Shown one piece after another: positions 1 through 8,706 of a DNA stretch of 64,000 bases. A program made the translations under genes and the position numbers. The stretch is from contig NZ_JIAF01000004.1 of NCBI RefSeq assembly GCF_000688375.1, positions 1,736,001 to 1,800,000 on the forward strand. Reading direction: 5' to 3'. How positions within the stretch are numbered: the first letter of the stretch is position 1; each line of letters opens with the position of its first letter. The notes below the pieces were generated by a model that ran no database searches, was not told where the DNA came from, and worked only from the letters and a program-made list of their open reading frames with translations. The DNA is from Prevotella sp. HUN102. Its GTDB lineage: Bacteria; Bacteroidota; Bacteroidia; Bacteroidales; Bacteroidaceae.

Positions 1-1257
1 GATGGCTTTATCGGGGAAGGAACGGTCGGTAACGTATCTGTCTGTCAGTTTCACACAGGCTTCAATGGCTCCGTCGGTATATTTCACGTGATGGTGGGCT
101 TCGTAGCGGTCCTTGATGTTGTGAAGTATTTGCAAAGTCTCCTCCACGTTGGTTGGTTCAACCAAAACTTTCTGGAATCTGCGTTCCAATGCGCCGTCTT
201 TCTCGATGGAATTACGATATTCATCAAGTGTTGTCGCACCGATGCACTGGATAGTGCCACGTGCCAAAGCCGGTTTCAGAATGTTTGCTGCATCCATTGA
301 GCCGGGAGTAGAGCCTGCACCGATGAGCGTATGAATCTCGTCGATGAAGATGATAAGGTCGGGATTTTGTTCGATTTCCTTGATCAGGGCACGGATGCGT
401 TCTTCAAACTGTCCACGATATTTTGTACCTGCGACAACGGCCGTGAGGTCGAGGGTAATCACACGCTTGTTGAAGAGGATAGGGGAAGTAAGTTTCTTCA
501 CAATCAGCTGCGCCAATCCTTCTACGATGGCACTCTTTCCCACTCCCGGTTCTCCAATCAAGATAGGATTGTTTTTCTTTCTGCGTCCCAGAATTTCGCT
601 TACACGGAGAATTTCCTTTTCACGTCCGACTACTGGGTCGAGCTTCCCTTCTGTTGCAGCAAGCGTCAGGTCGGTTCCGAAATTATCGAGAACGGGAGTC
701 TTCGACTTTGTTTTGGTGGCTTGTGAAGTGCGGGAGGCATTTGCTGAATTTGAAGAAGAACTTAGCATTGGGTCTTCTTCCTCTTCGCTTGGCATATCGA
801 TGCCGTCCTGAACTTGTCCGGCCTTCTGCTGCAAGTGGGTAAGGGCAAGTTCATAGTTCAAGTCGTTTTCTTCTAAGACCTCTTTTGCACCATTATTTAC
901 GTTGTCGTGTAGGATTGCAAGAAGAATATGCTGTGTGTCTACCATCTGCGTTCTTTGACTTCTGGCTTCAAGCACGGCGAGTTTGAGGATGTTGTTGGCT
1001 TTTTCGTTTAGCAACATATCGGTTGAAACCAGCATTTTTCCACTGTTTTCATTGCGCACCTTGTTTTCCAGTTCGCTCTTGAGATTTTCGAGATTAAGAT
1101 GTAATCTTGAAAACATATCGAATATAGGACCAGATTTCTCTCTGAGCATTGCAAGAAGAATGTGCTCAGGACCTACTGACATACTTGCCAGTCTCTCTGC
1201 TTCTTCTCTGCTATATGACAGAACTTCTGATACTTTGGGTGAAAATTGATTCATCAT
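1..1257 (-). CDS. clpC: ATP-dependent Clp protease ATP-binding subunit ClpC (3' part outside window)
   Basis: AAA+ unfoldase that feeds substrates to ClpP. About 419 codons of the N-terminal part are present; the gene runs off the left edge. The protein starts [14 protein letters not shown], has the duplicated Clp N domain (about residues 1-145), a low-complexity linker rich in Ser/Asn/Lys (about 155-187), then the first AAA module with Walker [10 protein letters not shown] (about 233-241) and Walker B with [10 protein letters not shown] near 300. Two consecutive ATG codons (1257 and 1254) could start it. The upstream 80 bases show no clear TAnnTTTG box, so the promoter is not identified. A terminator for the upstream minus-strand operon separates it from the DUF4270 genes. 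The C-terminal module and any ClpP-binding loop cannot be checked. Confidence 0.95.
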   Translation of the reverse strand, partial: MMNQFSPKVSEVLSYSREEAERLASMSVGPEHILLAMLREKSGPIFDMFSRLHLNLENLKSELENKVRNENSGKMLVSTDMLLNEKANNILKLAVLEARSQRTQMVDTQHILLAILHDNVNNGAKEVLEENDLNYELALTHLQQKAGQVQDGIDMPSEEEEDPMLSSSSNSANASRTSQATKTKSKTPVLDNFGTDLTLAATEGKLDPVVGREKEILRVSEILGRRKKNNPILIGEPGVGKSAIVEGLAQLIVKKLTSPILFNKRVITLDLTAVVAGTKYRGQFEERIRALIKEIEQNPDLIIFIDEIHTLIGAGSTPGSMDAANILKPALARGTIQCIGATTLDEYRNSIEKDGALERRFQKVLVEPTNVEETLQILHNIKDRYEAHHHVKYTDGAIEACVKLTDRYVTDRSFPDKAI

Positions 1258-1340
1258 TGTCCTTAATACCTTTCTTTATATTGTCCCAATATTGAATTTA
1301 ATGGGTTATATTATAAATGCAAATGGTATGCCAAAAAGAA

Positions 1341-1366
1341 AACAGGAAGACAATTGTCCTCCTGTT
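1341..1366. terminator. Intrinsic terminator, nearly perfect palindrome
   Basis: Two 13-base arms pair with one mismatch and no real loop, flanked by an A-run on the left and a T-run on the right. It lies 8 bases after the stop of the 46-residue protein and would end the minus-strand glycogen synthase/DUF4270 operon before clpC. Confidence 0.8.
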
Positions 1367-1373
1367 TTTGCTT

Positions 1374-1514
1374 TTATAAAGACTCGTCTTCAGGCTTGCT
1401 GACTTGCCTTTGAGGTAGAGTTGTCTTAGAAATATATTTCTTTTTCTTACGAAGCCATTCCGCTTTTTTTGCTTCATATTCTTCGTAATGTTTCTCTAAA
1501 AAATTATCGGCCAT
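1374..1514 (-). CDS. Small conserved-looking basic protein, 46 residues
   Basis: A short open frame of 46 codons starting MADNFLEKHYEEYEAKKAEW and continuing with a Lys/Arg-rich stretch (RKKKK) and an acidic C terminus ending EDESL. Its ATG lies inside the last codons of the DUF4270 gene (11-base overlap), which suggests translational coupling, and a strong terminator follows 8 bases after its stop. The first half is predicted helical, with alternating acidic and basic residues. No family is recognised. Function unknown; the position as last gene of the operon and the fit between start overlap and terminator are the reasons to call it real. Confidence 0.7.
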   Translation of the reverse strand: MADNFLEKHYEEYEAKKAEWLRKKKKYISKTTLPQRQVSKPEDESL

Positions 1515-2943
1515 TGAATTTACTGTAAATTACTGACATCTTTATTTTCTGAGAATTGTTCTTGCCCACGAGTTTCACACTGGAAAGTCCCATCAGATGG
1601 GAAATCTTTGTGATGATTACTTGCTTGTCTTCATTGGTTCTCGTACCTACTTCAACAGGAACTAAGACAACTTTCCCCCAGTTAGGATTGCCTGAAGCCG
1701 TTGTCCTGGATTTTGCATACAGATTCACGATTCCAGAGATATTGTTGAACATATAGCTGTTTGTTGAAGAATTATATTGCGCCAAGAACGAAGTCTTATT
1801 GTCGATAATCTTATTCTTTGCAAAGAAAGATTCGAGGCTGTCTGCTGCTACCATTACAATATTCTGTGGAATATCAATGCTGTAAGAGGACTGTACTGAA
1901 TTATTAACTCTGAACAGTTCTATTTTTGCAGAATTGATACTGTCGTTTGTATGGCCATTGAGAACCTTGTTGATTGGCAATGACAATTCTGTGAACAAGC
2001 CTGCCGGGGTTTTCAAATACGTGTAATCATTACTGTTTGCTAATTGCTGTAATTGATTACTGTCCATATTGAAATTCGTCATCTGGAGGACTTCCTCGGT
2101 GCTTGCAAAACTCGTTGTTACGGTCTTAATTTCCCCTTTATCAGTTTGATGCTGGAAATAAAGTGTAATCTGGGCTGTCTGAATCTGCGCAATAGATCCC
2201 AGTCCACCTATGACTTTGAAATAAAATCCGGGACAGATGTTGTGAAGAAAATTATATGTATTACGGAATGTTGTTGGATTCTCATAATATTTTCTCATCA
2301 GATAGGTACCGAAATTATTGTATACGTTTCCTGCCTTGTCTGTGTATGGATCGTTTAACTTGAATACGATGTTCGGGGTATAGTCAGATTTTTTCTTAAC
2401 ACTGTCTGCTTCGGTTTGGTCGGACAGGGTATAGGTTCTGTTTGCCGACAATCCGTTTGTTCGGATATAGCCTTCTGTCTCGGGATTGAAGTCGGAATAG
2501 TAGGTGGTTCCTTCTTTTACGGGCTTATCCATTTCGAGCATATTTACCTTAATCTGAGCCAATGAATCCCCATCAAAATTACGATAAAAAAGACGAACCT
2601 CACAAGAATCCACAATCACGTTGTCATTAGCATCTCTGCTCTTGACAGAACTGATTGAAGGCATTTCGTATTTGTTCAATACGTGGAACTGCGTAAGGTA
2701 ATTTCCCGTAACTACTAAACCTGTTTCAGGATCGAGCATACTTCCAAGATACCCCTTTGATGCTCGCGTAACAATATCTTTGGCAAGAATGGTGTTTGAC
2801 TGAACGTCGAAAGTATCGGCTGAAACATTCAGCTCGTCCGAACTGCCGATTAGCGATCCGCCAATCATTTCCGTTGTATCATCACAAGAGGTTAGGAAAA
2901 GTCCCATCAGAACTGCCCCTAAAGCGAAAATCTTTGTTTTCAT
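1504..2943 (-). CDS. DUF4270 domain lipoprotein
   Basis: A 479-residue secreted protein typical of Bacteroidetes. The signal peptide ends in a lipobox (LFLTSC, Cys20) followed by DD, so it should be a lipid-anchored outer-membrane or periplasmic protein. The body matches the DUF4270 family: mostly beta, with many Asn/Thr/Ser residues. Its biochemical role is not established. It overlaps the end of the glycogen synthase gene by 4 bases (ATGA) and the following 46-residue gene by 11 bases, so the three form one translationally coupled minus-strand operon. The constant pairing of a DUF4270 lipoprotein with a glycogen synthase is a known arrangement in this phylum, but the functional link is unexplained. 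Confidence 0.85.
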   Translation of the reverse strand: MKTKIFALGAVLMGLFLTSCDDTTEMIGGSLIGSSDELNVSADTFDVQSNTILAKDIVTRASKGYLGSMLDPETGLVVTGNYLTQFHVLNKYEMPSISSVKSRDANDNVIVDSCEVRLFYRNFDGDSLAQIKVNMLEMDKPVKEGTTYYSDFNPETEGYIRTNGLSANRTYTLSDQTEADSVKKKSDYTPNIVFKLNDPYTDKAGNVYNNFGTYLMRKYYENPTTFRNTYNFLHNICPGFYFKVIGGLGSIAQIQTAQITLYFQHQTDKGEIKTVTTSFASTEEVLQMTNFNMDSNQLQQLANSNDYTYLKTPAGLFTELSLPINKVLNGHTNDSINSAKIELFRVNNSVQSSYSIDIPQNIVMVAADSLESFFAKNKIIDNKTSFLAQYNSSTNSYMFNNISGIVNLYAKSRTTASGNPNWGKVVLVPVEVGTRTNEDKQVIITKISHLMGLSSVKLVGKNNSQKIKMSVIYSKFNGR

Positions 2944-3749
2944 CCAATTATTTTGTTATAAAACTCTCCGTATTGAGCTTTGACTTCACTGTCTGCCGGG
3001 TGTTCAAGAATAGCCTTTTTGCTGTCGCTTGCATATTTCATCAAGTCTGCATTTACGTTCTTGCTGGTTTCAACAATGCCGTCGGAATAGTCGATAGCCA
3101 ACTTTCCAAGTTCCATAAAGTCGAAATTATCACCGTATTTTTTCAGCATACTGGCCTTGGCATTTCTAAATTCAAGACAACGCTTGAAGTTGCTGCCTAA
3201 GTCATCGTGCGGCTGTTCTGAGAAGAGTGATGTAATTACTTTTGAGTTTGCAAATTGCGGTTCGTCGTGATAAGCCGTTTTGACATAGAATGGGATTACA
3301 GCCGACATCCAACCTTGACAATGAATAATGTCAGGTGTCCAACGTAATTTCTTCACGGTTTCGAGCACGCCACGCGCAAAGAAGATAGCACGTTCTCCAT
3401 TGTCAGGATAATCGTTGCCGAGTTCATCCTTAGTCATTGCCGAACGCTTCTGGAAATAATCTTCATTGTCTATGAAATAAACCTGAATGCGTGTCTGTGG
3501 AATACTTGCAACCTTAATAATCAATGGGTGGTCTGTATCATCAATGATAAGGTTCATACCCGAAAGACGGATTACTTCGTGTAATTGTCCACGGCGTTCA
3601 TTAATAGCCCCCCACTTAGGCATAAAAGTACGGATCTCAAATCCTGCTTCCTGCATACTGTTTGGCATATCACTACCAAAGTTTGCCATTTCAGATTCTG
3701 GCACGTAAGGCGTGATTTCCTGGTTGATGAACAAAACTTTTTTTCCCAT
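2940..3749 (-). CDS. Glycogen/starch synthase, short single-domain form
   Basis: GT5-type glycosyltransferase starter domain, 269 residues, cytoplasmic. The N terminus (MGKKVLFINQEITPYVPESE) is the ADP-glucose/acceptor binding segment of the glycogen synthase catalytic domain, and PDIIHCQGWMS is the conserved D-x-x-H-x-H/Q-x-W motif. Classical GlgA is about 470-480 residues and has a second Rossmann domain with the nucleotide-sugar site; that half is absent here and is not found in the flanking sequence, as is usual for the Bacteroidetes short form. Whether this form is catalytically complete is doubtful. First gene of the operon with DUF4270; a TAnnTTTG box lies 22 bases upstream of the start. 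Confidence 0.85.
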   Translation of the reverse strand: MGKKVLFINQEITPYVPESEMANFGSDMPNSMQEAGFEIRTFMPKWGAINERRGQLHEVIRLSGMNLIIDDTDHPLIIKVASIPQTRIQVYFIDNEDYFQKRSAMTKDELGNDYPDNGERAIFFARGVLETVKKLRWTPDIIHCQGWMSAVIPFYVKTAYHDEPQFANSKVITSLFSEQPHDDLGSNFKRCLEFRNAKASMLKKYGDNFDFMELGKLAIDYSDGIVETSKNVNADLMKYASDSKKAILEHPADSEVKAQYGEFYNKIIG

Positions 3750-3770
3750 CTATTTATAGTTTTATTTTTG

Positions 3771-3778
3771 CAAAGGTA
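3771..3778 (-). promoter_or_regulatory. -7 box TACCTTTG of glycogen synthase operon
   Basis: Bacteroidetes TAnnTTTG element on the minus strand, 22 bases before the glycogen synthase ATG. Confidence 0.7.
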
Positions 3779-3884
3779 GGCAAAAAACTTGAAAATCAGT
3801 CCTAAATTGTGCGAAAACACGTGAAATGCGCCTAATATTCGTATATTTTTAGAGTATTATTAGAGTTTTAAATAAAATTGTTGT

Positions 3885-3891
3885 TACTTTG
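3885..3891 (+). promoter_or_regulatory. -7-like box TACTTTG of panCD; decides the panC start
   Basis: One base shorter than the TAnnTTTG consensus. Transcription would begin near 3897, which excludes a possible upstream ATG at 3889 and leaves ATG 3916 as the panC start. Confidence 0.55.
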
Positions 3892-3915
3892 CACCGAGAA
3901 AAAGTTTATATTCAA

Positions 3916-4767
3916 ATGAAAATATTTGAAAAGATCGTAGATCTGCAAAACGAACTTTTTAACGTTCGCAAGGAAAGAAAAGAGATAGGATTGGTGCCGA
4001 CTATGGGTGCATTACACGAAGGACACGCATCTTTGGTAAGGCAGAGTGTGAAAGAAAATTCAGTAACTGTTGTTTCTGTTTTCCTGAATCCTACCCAGTT
4101 TAACGATAAAAGTGATTTAGAACGCTATCCACGTGATTTAGAGGCCGATTGCAAACTTCTTGAAGCGTGTGGTGCTGACTATGTTTTGGCACCATCCGTA
4201 GAGGAAATGTACCCGACTGAAGATAAGAGACAGTTTGAATTTTATCCTCAGAGCACGGTAATGGAGGGGGCTAAACGCCCGGGACATTTCAACGGTGTGT
4301 GCCAAGTTGTCAGCAGGTTGTTCTATATCGTCTGCCCAGACAGAGCTTACTTTGGAGAAAAAGACTGGCAGCAGATTGCTGTTGTGAAGCGTTTGGTGGA
4401 TTATATCAATATGGATATCAAAATCGTGGAGTGCCCGATTGTGAGAGAAAACGACGGACTTGCTATGAGTTCGAGAAATATGCTTTTGTCTTCTGACGAA
4501 CGTCAGCTTGCACCCAATATTTATAAGGTGCTGAACGAAAGCAAAAAGTGGATAGACACGCTGACCGTTCAGGAGTTGCACGACAAAGTTATGGCAGAAA
4601 TCAATAAAACAGAGGGACTGGAAGTGGAATATTTCGACATTGTGGAAGGAAACACTTTGCTGCCAGTTGGTAATTGGAACGCCAGCCATTACGTAGTTGG
4701 TTGCATTACGGTTTATTGTGGTAAGACTCCAATCAGGTTGATTGACCATATTAAATATAAAGGATAA
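3916..4767 (+). CDS. panC: Pantoate--beta-alanine ligase
   Basis: Condenses pantoate with beta-alanine using ATP to give pantothenate, the coenzyme A precursor. 283 residues, the normal length. Near the N terminus [10 protein letters not shown] contains the HxGH nucleotidyl-transferase motif, followed by [13 protein letters not shown] and the AMSSRN segment, the KMSKS-like loop, come later. An earlier in-frame ATG at 3889 lies inside the predicted promoter and is rejected. panD follows 2 bases after the stop, so both the beta-alanine producing and consuming steps are made from one transcript. Confidence 0.97.
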   Translation: MKIFEKIVDLQNELFNVRKERKEIGLVPTMGALHEGHASLVRQSVKENSVTVVSVFLNPTQFNDKSDLERYPRDLEADCKLLEACGADYVLAPSVEEMYPTEDKRQFEFYPQSTVMEGAKRPGHFNGVCQVVSRLFYIVCPDRAYFGEKDWQQIAVVKRLVDYINMDIKIVECPIVRENDGLAMSSRNMLLSSDERQLAPNIYKVLNESKKWIDTLTVQELHDKVMAEINKTEGLEVEYFDIVEGNTLLPVGNWNASHYVVGCITVYCGKTPIRLIDHIKYKG

Positions 4768-4769
4768 CA

Positions 4770-5114
4770 ATGTTGATAGAAGTTTTAAAGAGCAAATTGC
4801 ATTGCGTAAAGGTAACGGAAGCAAATCTGAACTACATCGGTAGTATCACTATCGACGAAGATTTATTGGATGCAGCCAATATGATAGCCGGTGAAAAAGT
4901 TCAGATTGTAAACAATAACAACGGTGAAAGATTTGAAACATATATAATAAAAGGTAAGCGTGGTTCAGGATGTATCTGCCTGAATGGTGCGGCAGCGAGA
5001 AAAGTTCAGGTGGGCGATGTTGTAATCATTATCAGTTATGCGCTGATGGATTTTGAAGAAGCAAAGTCTTTCAAACCGTCTGTGGTTTTCCCAAACGAGA
5101 ACAATTCTCTCTGA
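4770..5114 (+). CDS. panD: Aspartate 1-decarboxylase proenzyme
   Basis: Pyruvoyl enzyme that converts L-aspartate to beta-alanine for PanC. 114 residues, slightly short of the 116-126 typical range. The self-processing site is visible as IGSITID: cleavage between Gly and Ser would generate the pyruvoyl group from Ser25. LNGAAAR is the conserved substrate-binding loop. It directly follows panC (2 bases), so translation is probably coupled. A long hairpin at 5262-5306 ends the transcript. Confidence 0.96.
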   Translation: MLIEVLKSKLHCVKVTEANLNYIGSITIDEDLLDAANMIAGEKVQIVNNNNGERFETYIIKGKRGSGCICLNGAAARKVQVGDVVIIISYALMDFEEAKSFKPSVVFPNENNSL

Positions 5115-5261
5115 TTCGTTTTTGAAAGTACTGACAGAGAAAGTTTTACTAATTTGCTATAACTTTGAAGATATAGTTTTCTACTTTATTGATAGGGAAA
5201 AGTCTTTATGCCATTTTAGCTTTATGGTGGTTAAAGTTTCAAATAGCTTTGTCTGGAAATA

Positions 5262-5306
5262 ATTAATGGACATTTGGGAAGGCAAGCCTCTCAAATGTCC
5301 ATTAAT
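5262..5306. terminator. Bidirectional terminator with 15-bp perfect stem, resembling an IS end
   Basis: Arms 5262-5276 and 5292-5306 are perfectly complementary, with a smaller AGGC/GCCT stem inside the loop. It sits between convergent panD and the beta-barrel gene. Its first half shares TAATGGACATTTGG exactly with the terminal repeat of the IS at 61757-62826. Confidence 0.85.
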
Positions 5307-5326
5307 AGTATATTTTATAAAAGTCC

Positions 5327-6133
5327 TTAGAATTTATAACCGAATCCAAGATTCAGATAGATAGGGTACATATTGAAAGTGATTGTTTTAAAGTCGCTTT
5401 CAAAGATGTCGTTGAAGCCCCAAGTCAAATCGGCGTTTATTGAAAAATTTCTATATGCGTGCCAACTACCACCTATTTGTGCACCATAGTGTACGTGGCG
5501 GAGATTGGAACTGAAATCATAGGTTGCTGTTTTACCACCCTCAAACAGGAGTTTTTCGCCCGTTGGATCATTTTCCCGAAGATACCCGTCTGCAACGTGT
5601 CCAGAAAACTCGCCATCGAGTCTTACGGAAGCATACAATCCTGCGCGCATTTTCCATCGATCGTTGAAACGGTAATTTGCCATTACGGGGATGGTTAGCA
5701 GAGTGCTGTTGTATTTTGTCTTCACGTAACCGGTCCAATAACCTGCAACTCTGCTTCCGTCATTGATGATTTCCATACTGTAAGCCTTGGTTTTAGCACC
5801 AGTTATCATTCCTTTCTCTTCAACTTTCAGCCCTACTGAGATACCCCAATTCTGTTCTTTTCCCAACCATTTCGTAACAACGCCTTCAAGAGAACCATTC
5901 AATCGTGGGCTATAACTTTCGATACTTCTGATTTCAACAGGCAAAGGAAGTGGAGAAACCCCGCCAATATTGATCCCTGCACGCACCTCATACTCCCAAC
6001 TGGACTGCGCTGATGCAAAAACTGACACAAAAAGGAAAAGAAACAAGAGTTTAAATCCTTGTTTTTCACCATTAAATCTCGACGAAAACACATTCTTTAT
6101 TGTGTTTATTTTACTGATATCATTGGATTTCAT
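5327..6133 (-). CDS. Outer-membrane beta-barrel protein (porin-like family)
   Basis: 268 residues. An extended basic N terminus leads into a hydrophobic signal segment (LLFLFLFVSVFASAQ), then alternating beta strands rich in Gly/Tyr, for example AGINIGG and WGISVGLKVEEKG, and a C-terminal strand ending LNLGFGYKF with terminal Phe, the usual signature of barrels assembled by BAM. This matches the outer membrane protein beta-barrel domain (PF13568-like). Substrate unknown. The signal peptide is unusually far from the first Met (about 25 residues), so the true start may be internal. Downstream of the PCMD gene in the same direction (95 bases apart), so possibly co-transcribed. Confidence 0.75.
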   Translation of the reverse strand: MKSNDISKINTIKNVFSSRFNGEKQGFKLLFLFLFVSVFASAQSSWEYEVRAGINIGGVSPLPLPVEIRSIESYSPRLNGSLEGVVTKWLGKEQNWGISVGLKVEEKGMITGAKTKAYSMEIINDGSRVAGYWTGYVKTKYNSTLLTIPVMANYRFNDRWKMRAGLYASVRLDGEFSGHVADGYLRENDPTGEKLLFEGGKTATYDFSSNLRHVHYGAQIGGSWHAYRNFSINADLTWGFNDIFESDFKTITFNMYPIYLNLGFGYKF

Positions 6134-6228
6134 ATTGATTCCTTGAACTTTAATTTTGATTTTTTATGTTGAATTTAACGAATGAGTGAATTACTTTTTC
6201 TTGTTTTCTATATAAGTATAATTTCAAT

Positions 6229-7353
6229 TTATTCGTAAAATAATTCCATCTCGTCCACGTACAGCGTGCTGCCAACAGCTCCGTTGAAGTTAGCACCATC
6301 CTTGCTTGACGACATAATAATGGCCAAATTGTATTTTCCGTCCTTTAGTTTCTGTGCATCAATCTTGCGCCCGTTCACCGCTTCGAATGGAATATTAAAT
6401 CGAGTCCATTCATCGGTCTCCTTCTTGTCTGTCAGTCGAGCCAACAAAACAATATTATCGCTTGTCAAAGAGTTGGTGCCGTCCAAGTATGGAACATCAG
6501 CCGTAACTTCATAGAATACGGCATAAATGTCAAACTCATCCTTTTTCTCTGGAACTACGGCATTTTTTTTGTCAGTATACTTCTCGCCTGCCTTATACTT
6601 ATAATACCCTACAAGAGCTTGTGGCATCTTACGGAAAGGTTGTCCGAAGTGAGTTGATTTAGCCATATTCAGCAAATTGACCTCAAATGTGCCCAAGAAT
6701 AAGTTTCCGGCAGCCAATGGTGCGCCAAACCCTGCTCCAAGCGCACCGGTACTGACCGTGGTAAGTTTTACGCACTTACCCACAAAGCCATCTTCAGACT
6801 GACTGGTTGGATAACTTTCAGCCGGTGCGCTACTGTTTGTAATCATATAGCCTGCATTTCCGCTTCCCCATTCCATATCCGTACCTTCGATAGTCGTGTC
6901 GTAGAAGATGTGGAAGAGTTTCTGAGGTTCGGCAGAAGGTTTCCATTTATTCGTATATTCATACCATTTCATATTCTCAAAATGGTAATTTGTGGCAATA
7001 TCCTCTGAAATAAACGAAACAGTATAGGTCTTCTTCCACTGTCCATCTTGCGACGTTACAGTATATGTCTGCGGTGTTGTGAAATCACGAACCGTCCCAC
7101 TGGCAGGTTCTATCGTAGCTCCGTCAGTAATTTCAAATACAGGTGCAACACGTGTAACGTCATCCCATCCATTAACATACAGTCGTATCTCGTTGTTCGT
7201 AATTACAGGATTGCGAATCAGCAGGTCGCCTTCCACTGTACACGATACGATATCAGCCTCAGTATTTTGCGCTTCATCTTTGATACAAGACGAAAATACG
7301 AAAGCCGATAATAGAATCAGCACAAAAATTCTTACTAATTTGAAGTTTGCCAT
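6229..7353 (-). CDS. PCMD domain lipoprotein (putative carbohydrate metabolism domain)
   Basis: 374 residues. Signal peptide with lipobox FVFSSC (Cys23). An N-terminal immunoglobulin-like beta domain (about 35-115, including the segment TYTVTSQDGQWKKTYTVSF) is followed by a PCMD-type jelly-roll domain, with the characteristic MITNSSAPAES...GKCVKLTT, PLAAGNLFLG and C-terminal LYVDEMELFY elements. Likely a surface-exposed glycan-binding lipoprotein; no catalytic residues are recognised. A promoter box lies 48 bases upstream. The barrel protein follows. Confidence 0.85.
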   Translation of the reverse strand: MANFKLVRIFVLILLSAFVFSSCIKDEAQNTEADIVSCTVEGDLLIRNPVITNNEIRLYVNGWDDVTRVAPVFEITDGATIEPASGTVRDFTTPQTYTVTSQDGQWKKTYTVSFISEDIATNYHFENMKWYEYTNKWKPSAEPQKLFHIFYDTTIEGTDMEWGSGNAGYMITNSSAPAESYPTSQSEDGFVGKCVKLTTVSTGALGAGFGAPLAAGNLFLGTFEVNLLNMAKSTHFGQPFRKMPQALVGYYKYKAGEKYTDKKNAVVPEKKDEFDIYAVFYEVTADVPYLDGTNSLTSDNIVLLARLTDKKETDEWTRFNIPFEAVNGRKIDAQKLKDGKYNLAIIMSSSKDGANFNGAVGSTLYVDEMELFYE

Positions 7354-7400
7354 AGTTGTATTTCTAGCGTTTAAAGAGTTTATAACCTGTAAATATTATG

Positions 7401-7408
7401 CAAAGTTA
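7401..7408 (-). promoter_or_regulatory. -7 box TAACTTTG of the PCMD gene
   Basis: TAnnTTTG match on the minus strand about 48 bases before the PCMD start. Confidence 0.65.
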
Positions 7409-7561
7409 CAAAAAAACACGAGTTTATGAAGATAATTTATTGTTTTTTTTCCCACACCCATTGATGATAGATTCTTTTAATCTGTTACTTCCTTTAGCGA
7501 AGTCCTTTCCAAGAAGGTTTCGTTGGCAGATATTACTCCAATCTTTCTTTTATATTTTCAT

Positions 7562-8239
7562 CTATATTACATCAAATCCTATGACAATACATTTACCGTT
7601 ATCTACACGAAACTTAACGTCCTTGCCTGCAAAAGGCATACCGTAGATGCGAGTTGCATCGTGTTGGTATTGTGGACGAGGGTCTTGTTCAAGCACTGCT
7701 TTGAGTGCCTTGAGCTGCTCTTCATCAAAAGATTGCGAGAGTGTGTCAGGAAGAATCACCTCCAACGGTTTCCACTCTCTATTGTCGGTAAATCCTCCAC
7801 GTGCTTCCGGATGCGAATCAACATAGGGAAGATAAGGTTTAATGTCATAGATTGGAGTGCCGTCCATCAGGTCAGCTCCCAATACGTGTATTTCTCCATT
7901 TCCTATTTTGTTAATCTTTACGGAGGAAAGACCTAAATCATTTGGTCGGAATGGCGACCGTGTGGCAAAGACGCCAACTCTCTCGTTGCCACCGAGGCGT
8001 GGAGGGCGAACCATAAGGCTATCGCTTTCTTGCCAAGCCTCAGGGCGATTGGCTGAGAAACCCCAAATCAACCACAAGTAATCAAAGCCCTCCATACCAC
8101 GCAGAGCCTCAACGCGACGAAACTTTGGCTCGAAAACTATTTTTCCACGCAGTTCATCAATGATGCCACTCTGACGTGGAATCCCAAACTTAGAAGTGAA
8201 TGGAGAATGAAAATATGCAATTGGTTCTATCTCTTTCAT
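7562..8239 (-). CDS. trmO: tRNA (N6-threonylcarbamoyladenosine(37)-N6)-methyltransferase
   Basis: Adds a methyl group to t6A37 in tRNAs that read ACY codons, using S-adenosylmethionine. 225 residues, the usual length. Family motifs: IGxIxSPF-like start (IAYFHSPFTSKFGIPRQ), DYLWLIWGFS, RPPRLGG, FATRSPFRPNDLGLS (the conserved TRSPxRPNxxGLS block), and DGTPIYDIKPYLPYVDS. The beta-barrel fold of TrmO binds SAM through these segments. The C-terminal extension holds DPRPQYQHD, also typical. Monocistronic by spacing; the 467 bases upstream contain no recognised gene. Confidence 0.95.
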   Translation of the reverse strand: MKEIEPIAYFHSPFTSKFGIPRQSGIIDELRGKIVFEPKFRRVEALRGMEGFDYLWLIWGFSANRPEAWQESDSLMVRPPRLGGNERVGVFATRSPFRPNDLGLSSVKINKIGNGEIHVLGADLMDGTPIYDIKPYLPYVDSHPEARGGFTDNREWKPLEVILPDTLSQSFDEEQLKALKAVLEQDPRPQYQHDATRIYGMPFAGKDVKFRVDNGKCIVIGFDVI

Positions 8240-8456
8240 AAAGAAAATTTATCATTTGATATGGAATAAAATGCAATCGGAGTGAATTGCTCCTTAGTGG
8301 ATAATATTGACTTTATGCTAATTAATAACAATGTTTCATTTCCCAATGCAGAAGCATTAAAAAATGTTCTTACTTGGGGATAAGTAGCTGATAATTAGTC
8401 AGGACTAATTTCAGCCATCAACCAGTAGGGCGGCTTTTGGTAACCACTTGAGCATT

Positions 8457-8636
8457 TTATTCGGCTAACCATTGATAAAGATACGCATTTATTTTGATAT
8501 AAACAAGAGTCAGACACTCGTTGAGAGGTTGTCGAAGATATGACGTAAAACAGATTGCGATGCTTCTTCGTATCGGCCAGTGGCAGAAGGTTCCTTCAAC
8601 GTGTTTACTAAGCTGTTTTTTATATGATTTTGTCAT
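8457..8636 (-). CDS. Possible small or remnant gene behind the orphan promoter
   Basis: A 59-codon frame beginning MTKSYKKQLSKHVEGTFC. Its ATG lies about 25 bases after the predicted start site of the orphan promoter at 8668, which is the main reason to list it. No family is recognised. A run of six A bases near the start sits beside a second frame with more protein-like composition (reading LVNTLKEPSATGRYEEAS), so this could be a frameshifted remnant of a short gene. It could also be chance. Low confidence. Confidence 0.25.
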   Translation of the reverse strand: MTKSYKKQLSKHVEGTFCHWPIRRSIAICFTSYLRQPLNECLTLVYIKINAYLYQWLAE

Positions 8637-8667
8637 AATCTTGATTGAATTTTCGAAAATTTTGGGG

Positions 8668-8705
8668 CAAAGGTAAATTGATGTAGTCTCAAATCATAGG
8701 ACAAG
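8668..8705 (-). promoter_or_regulatory. Orphan promoter with operator-like sequence shared with sbcD
   Basis: -7 box TACCTTTG at 8675-8668 (minus). Beginning at 8686 the + strand reads GTCTCAAATCATAGGACAAG, identical at 17 of 20 positions to the sequence at the same distance from the sbcD -7 box. It starts just outside the sbcC stop codon and directs transcription toward trmO. Confidence 0.6.
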
Positions 8706-8706
8706 C

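Larger units (their letters stand above)
8240..8706. other. 467-base gap between trmO and sbcC
   Basis: Contains an orphan minus-strand promoter with an operator-like sequence (8668-8705), a weak open frame (8457-8636) and a hairpin at 8387-8415 (outer arms GCTGA/TCAGC, inner arms ATTAGTC/GACTAAT) without a T-run. Nothing else recognised. Confidence 0.6.

Noticed and set aside
4138..4824. 228-codon minus-strand frame over panC
   Set aside because: Antisense shadow of panC and panD; no domain signals.
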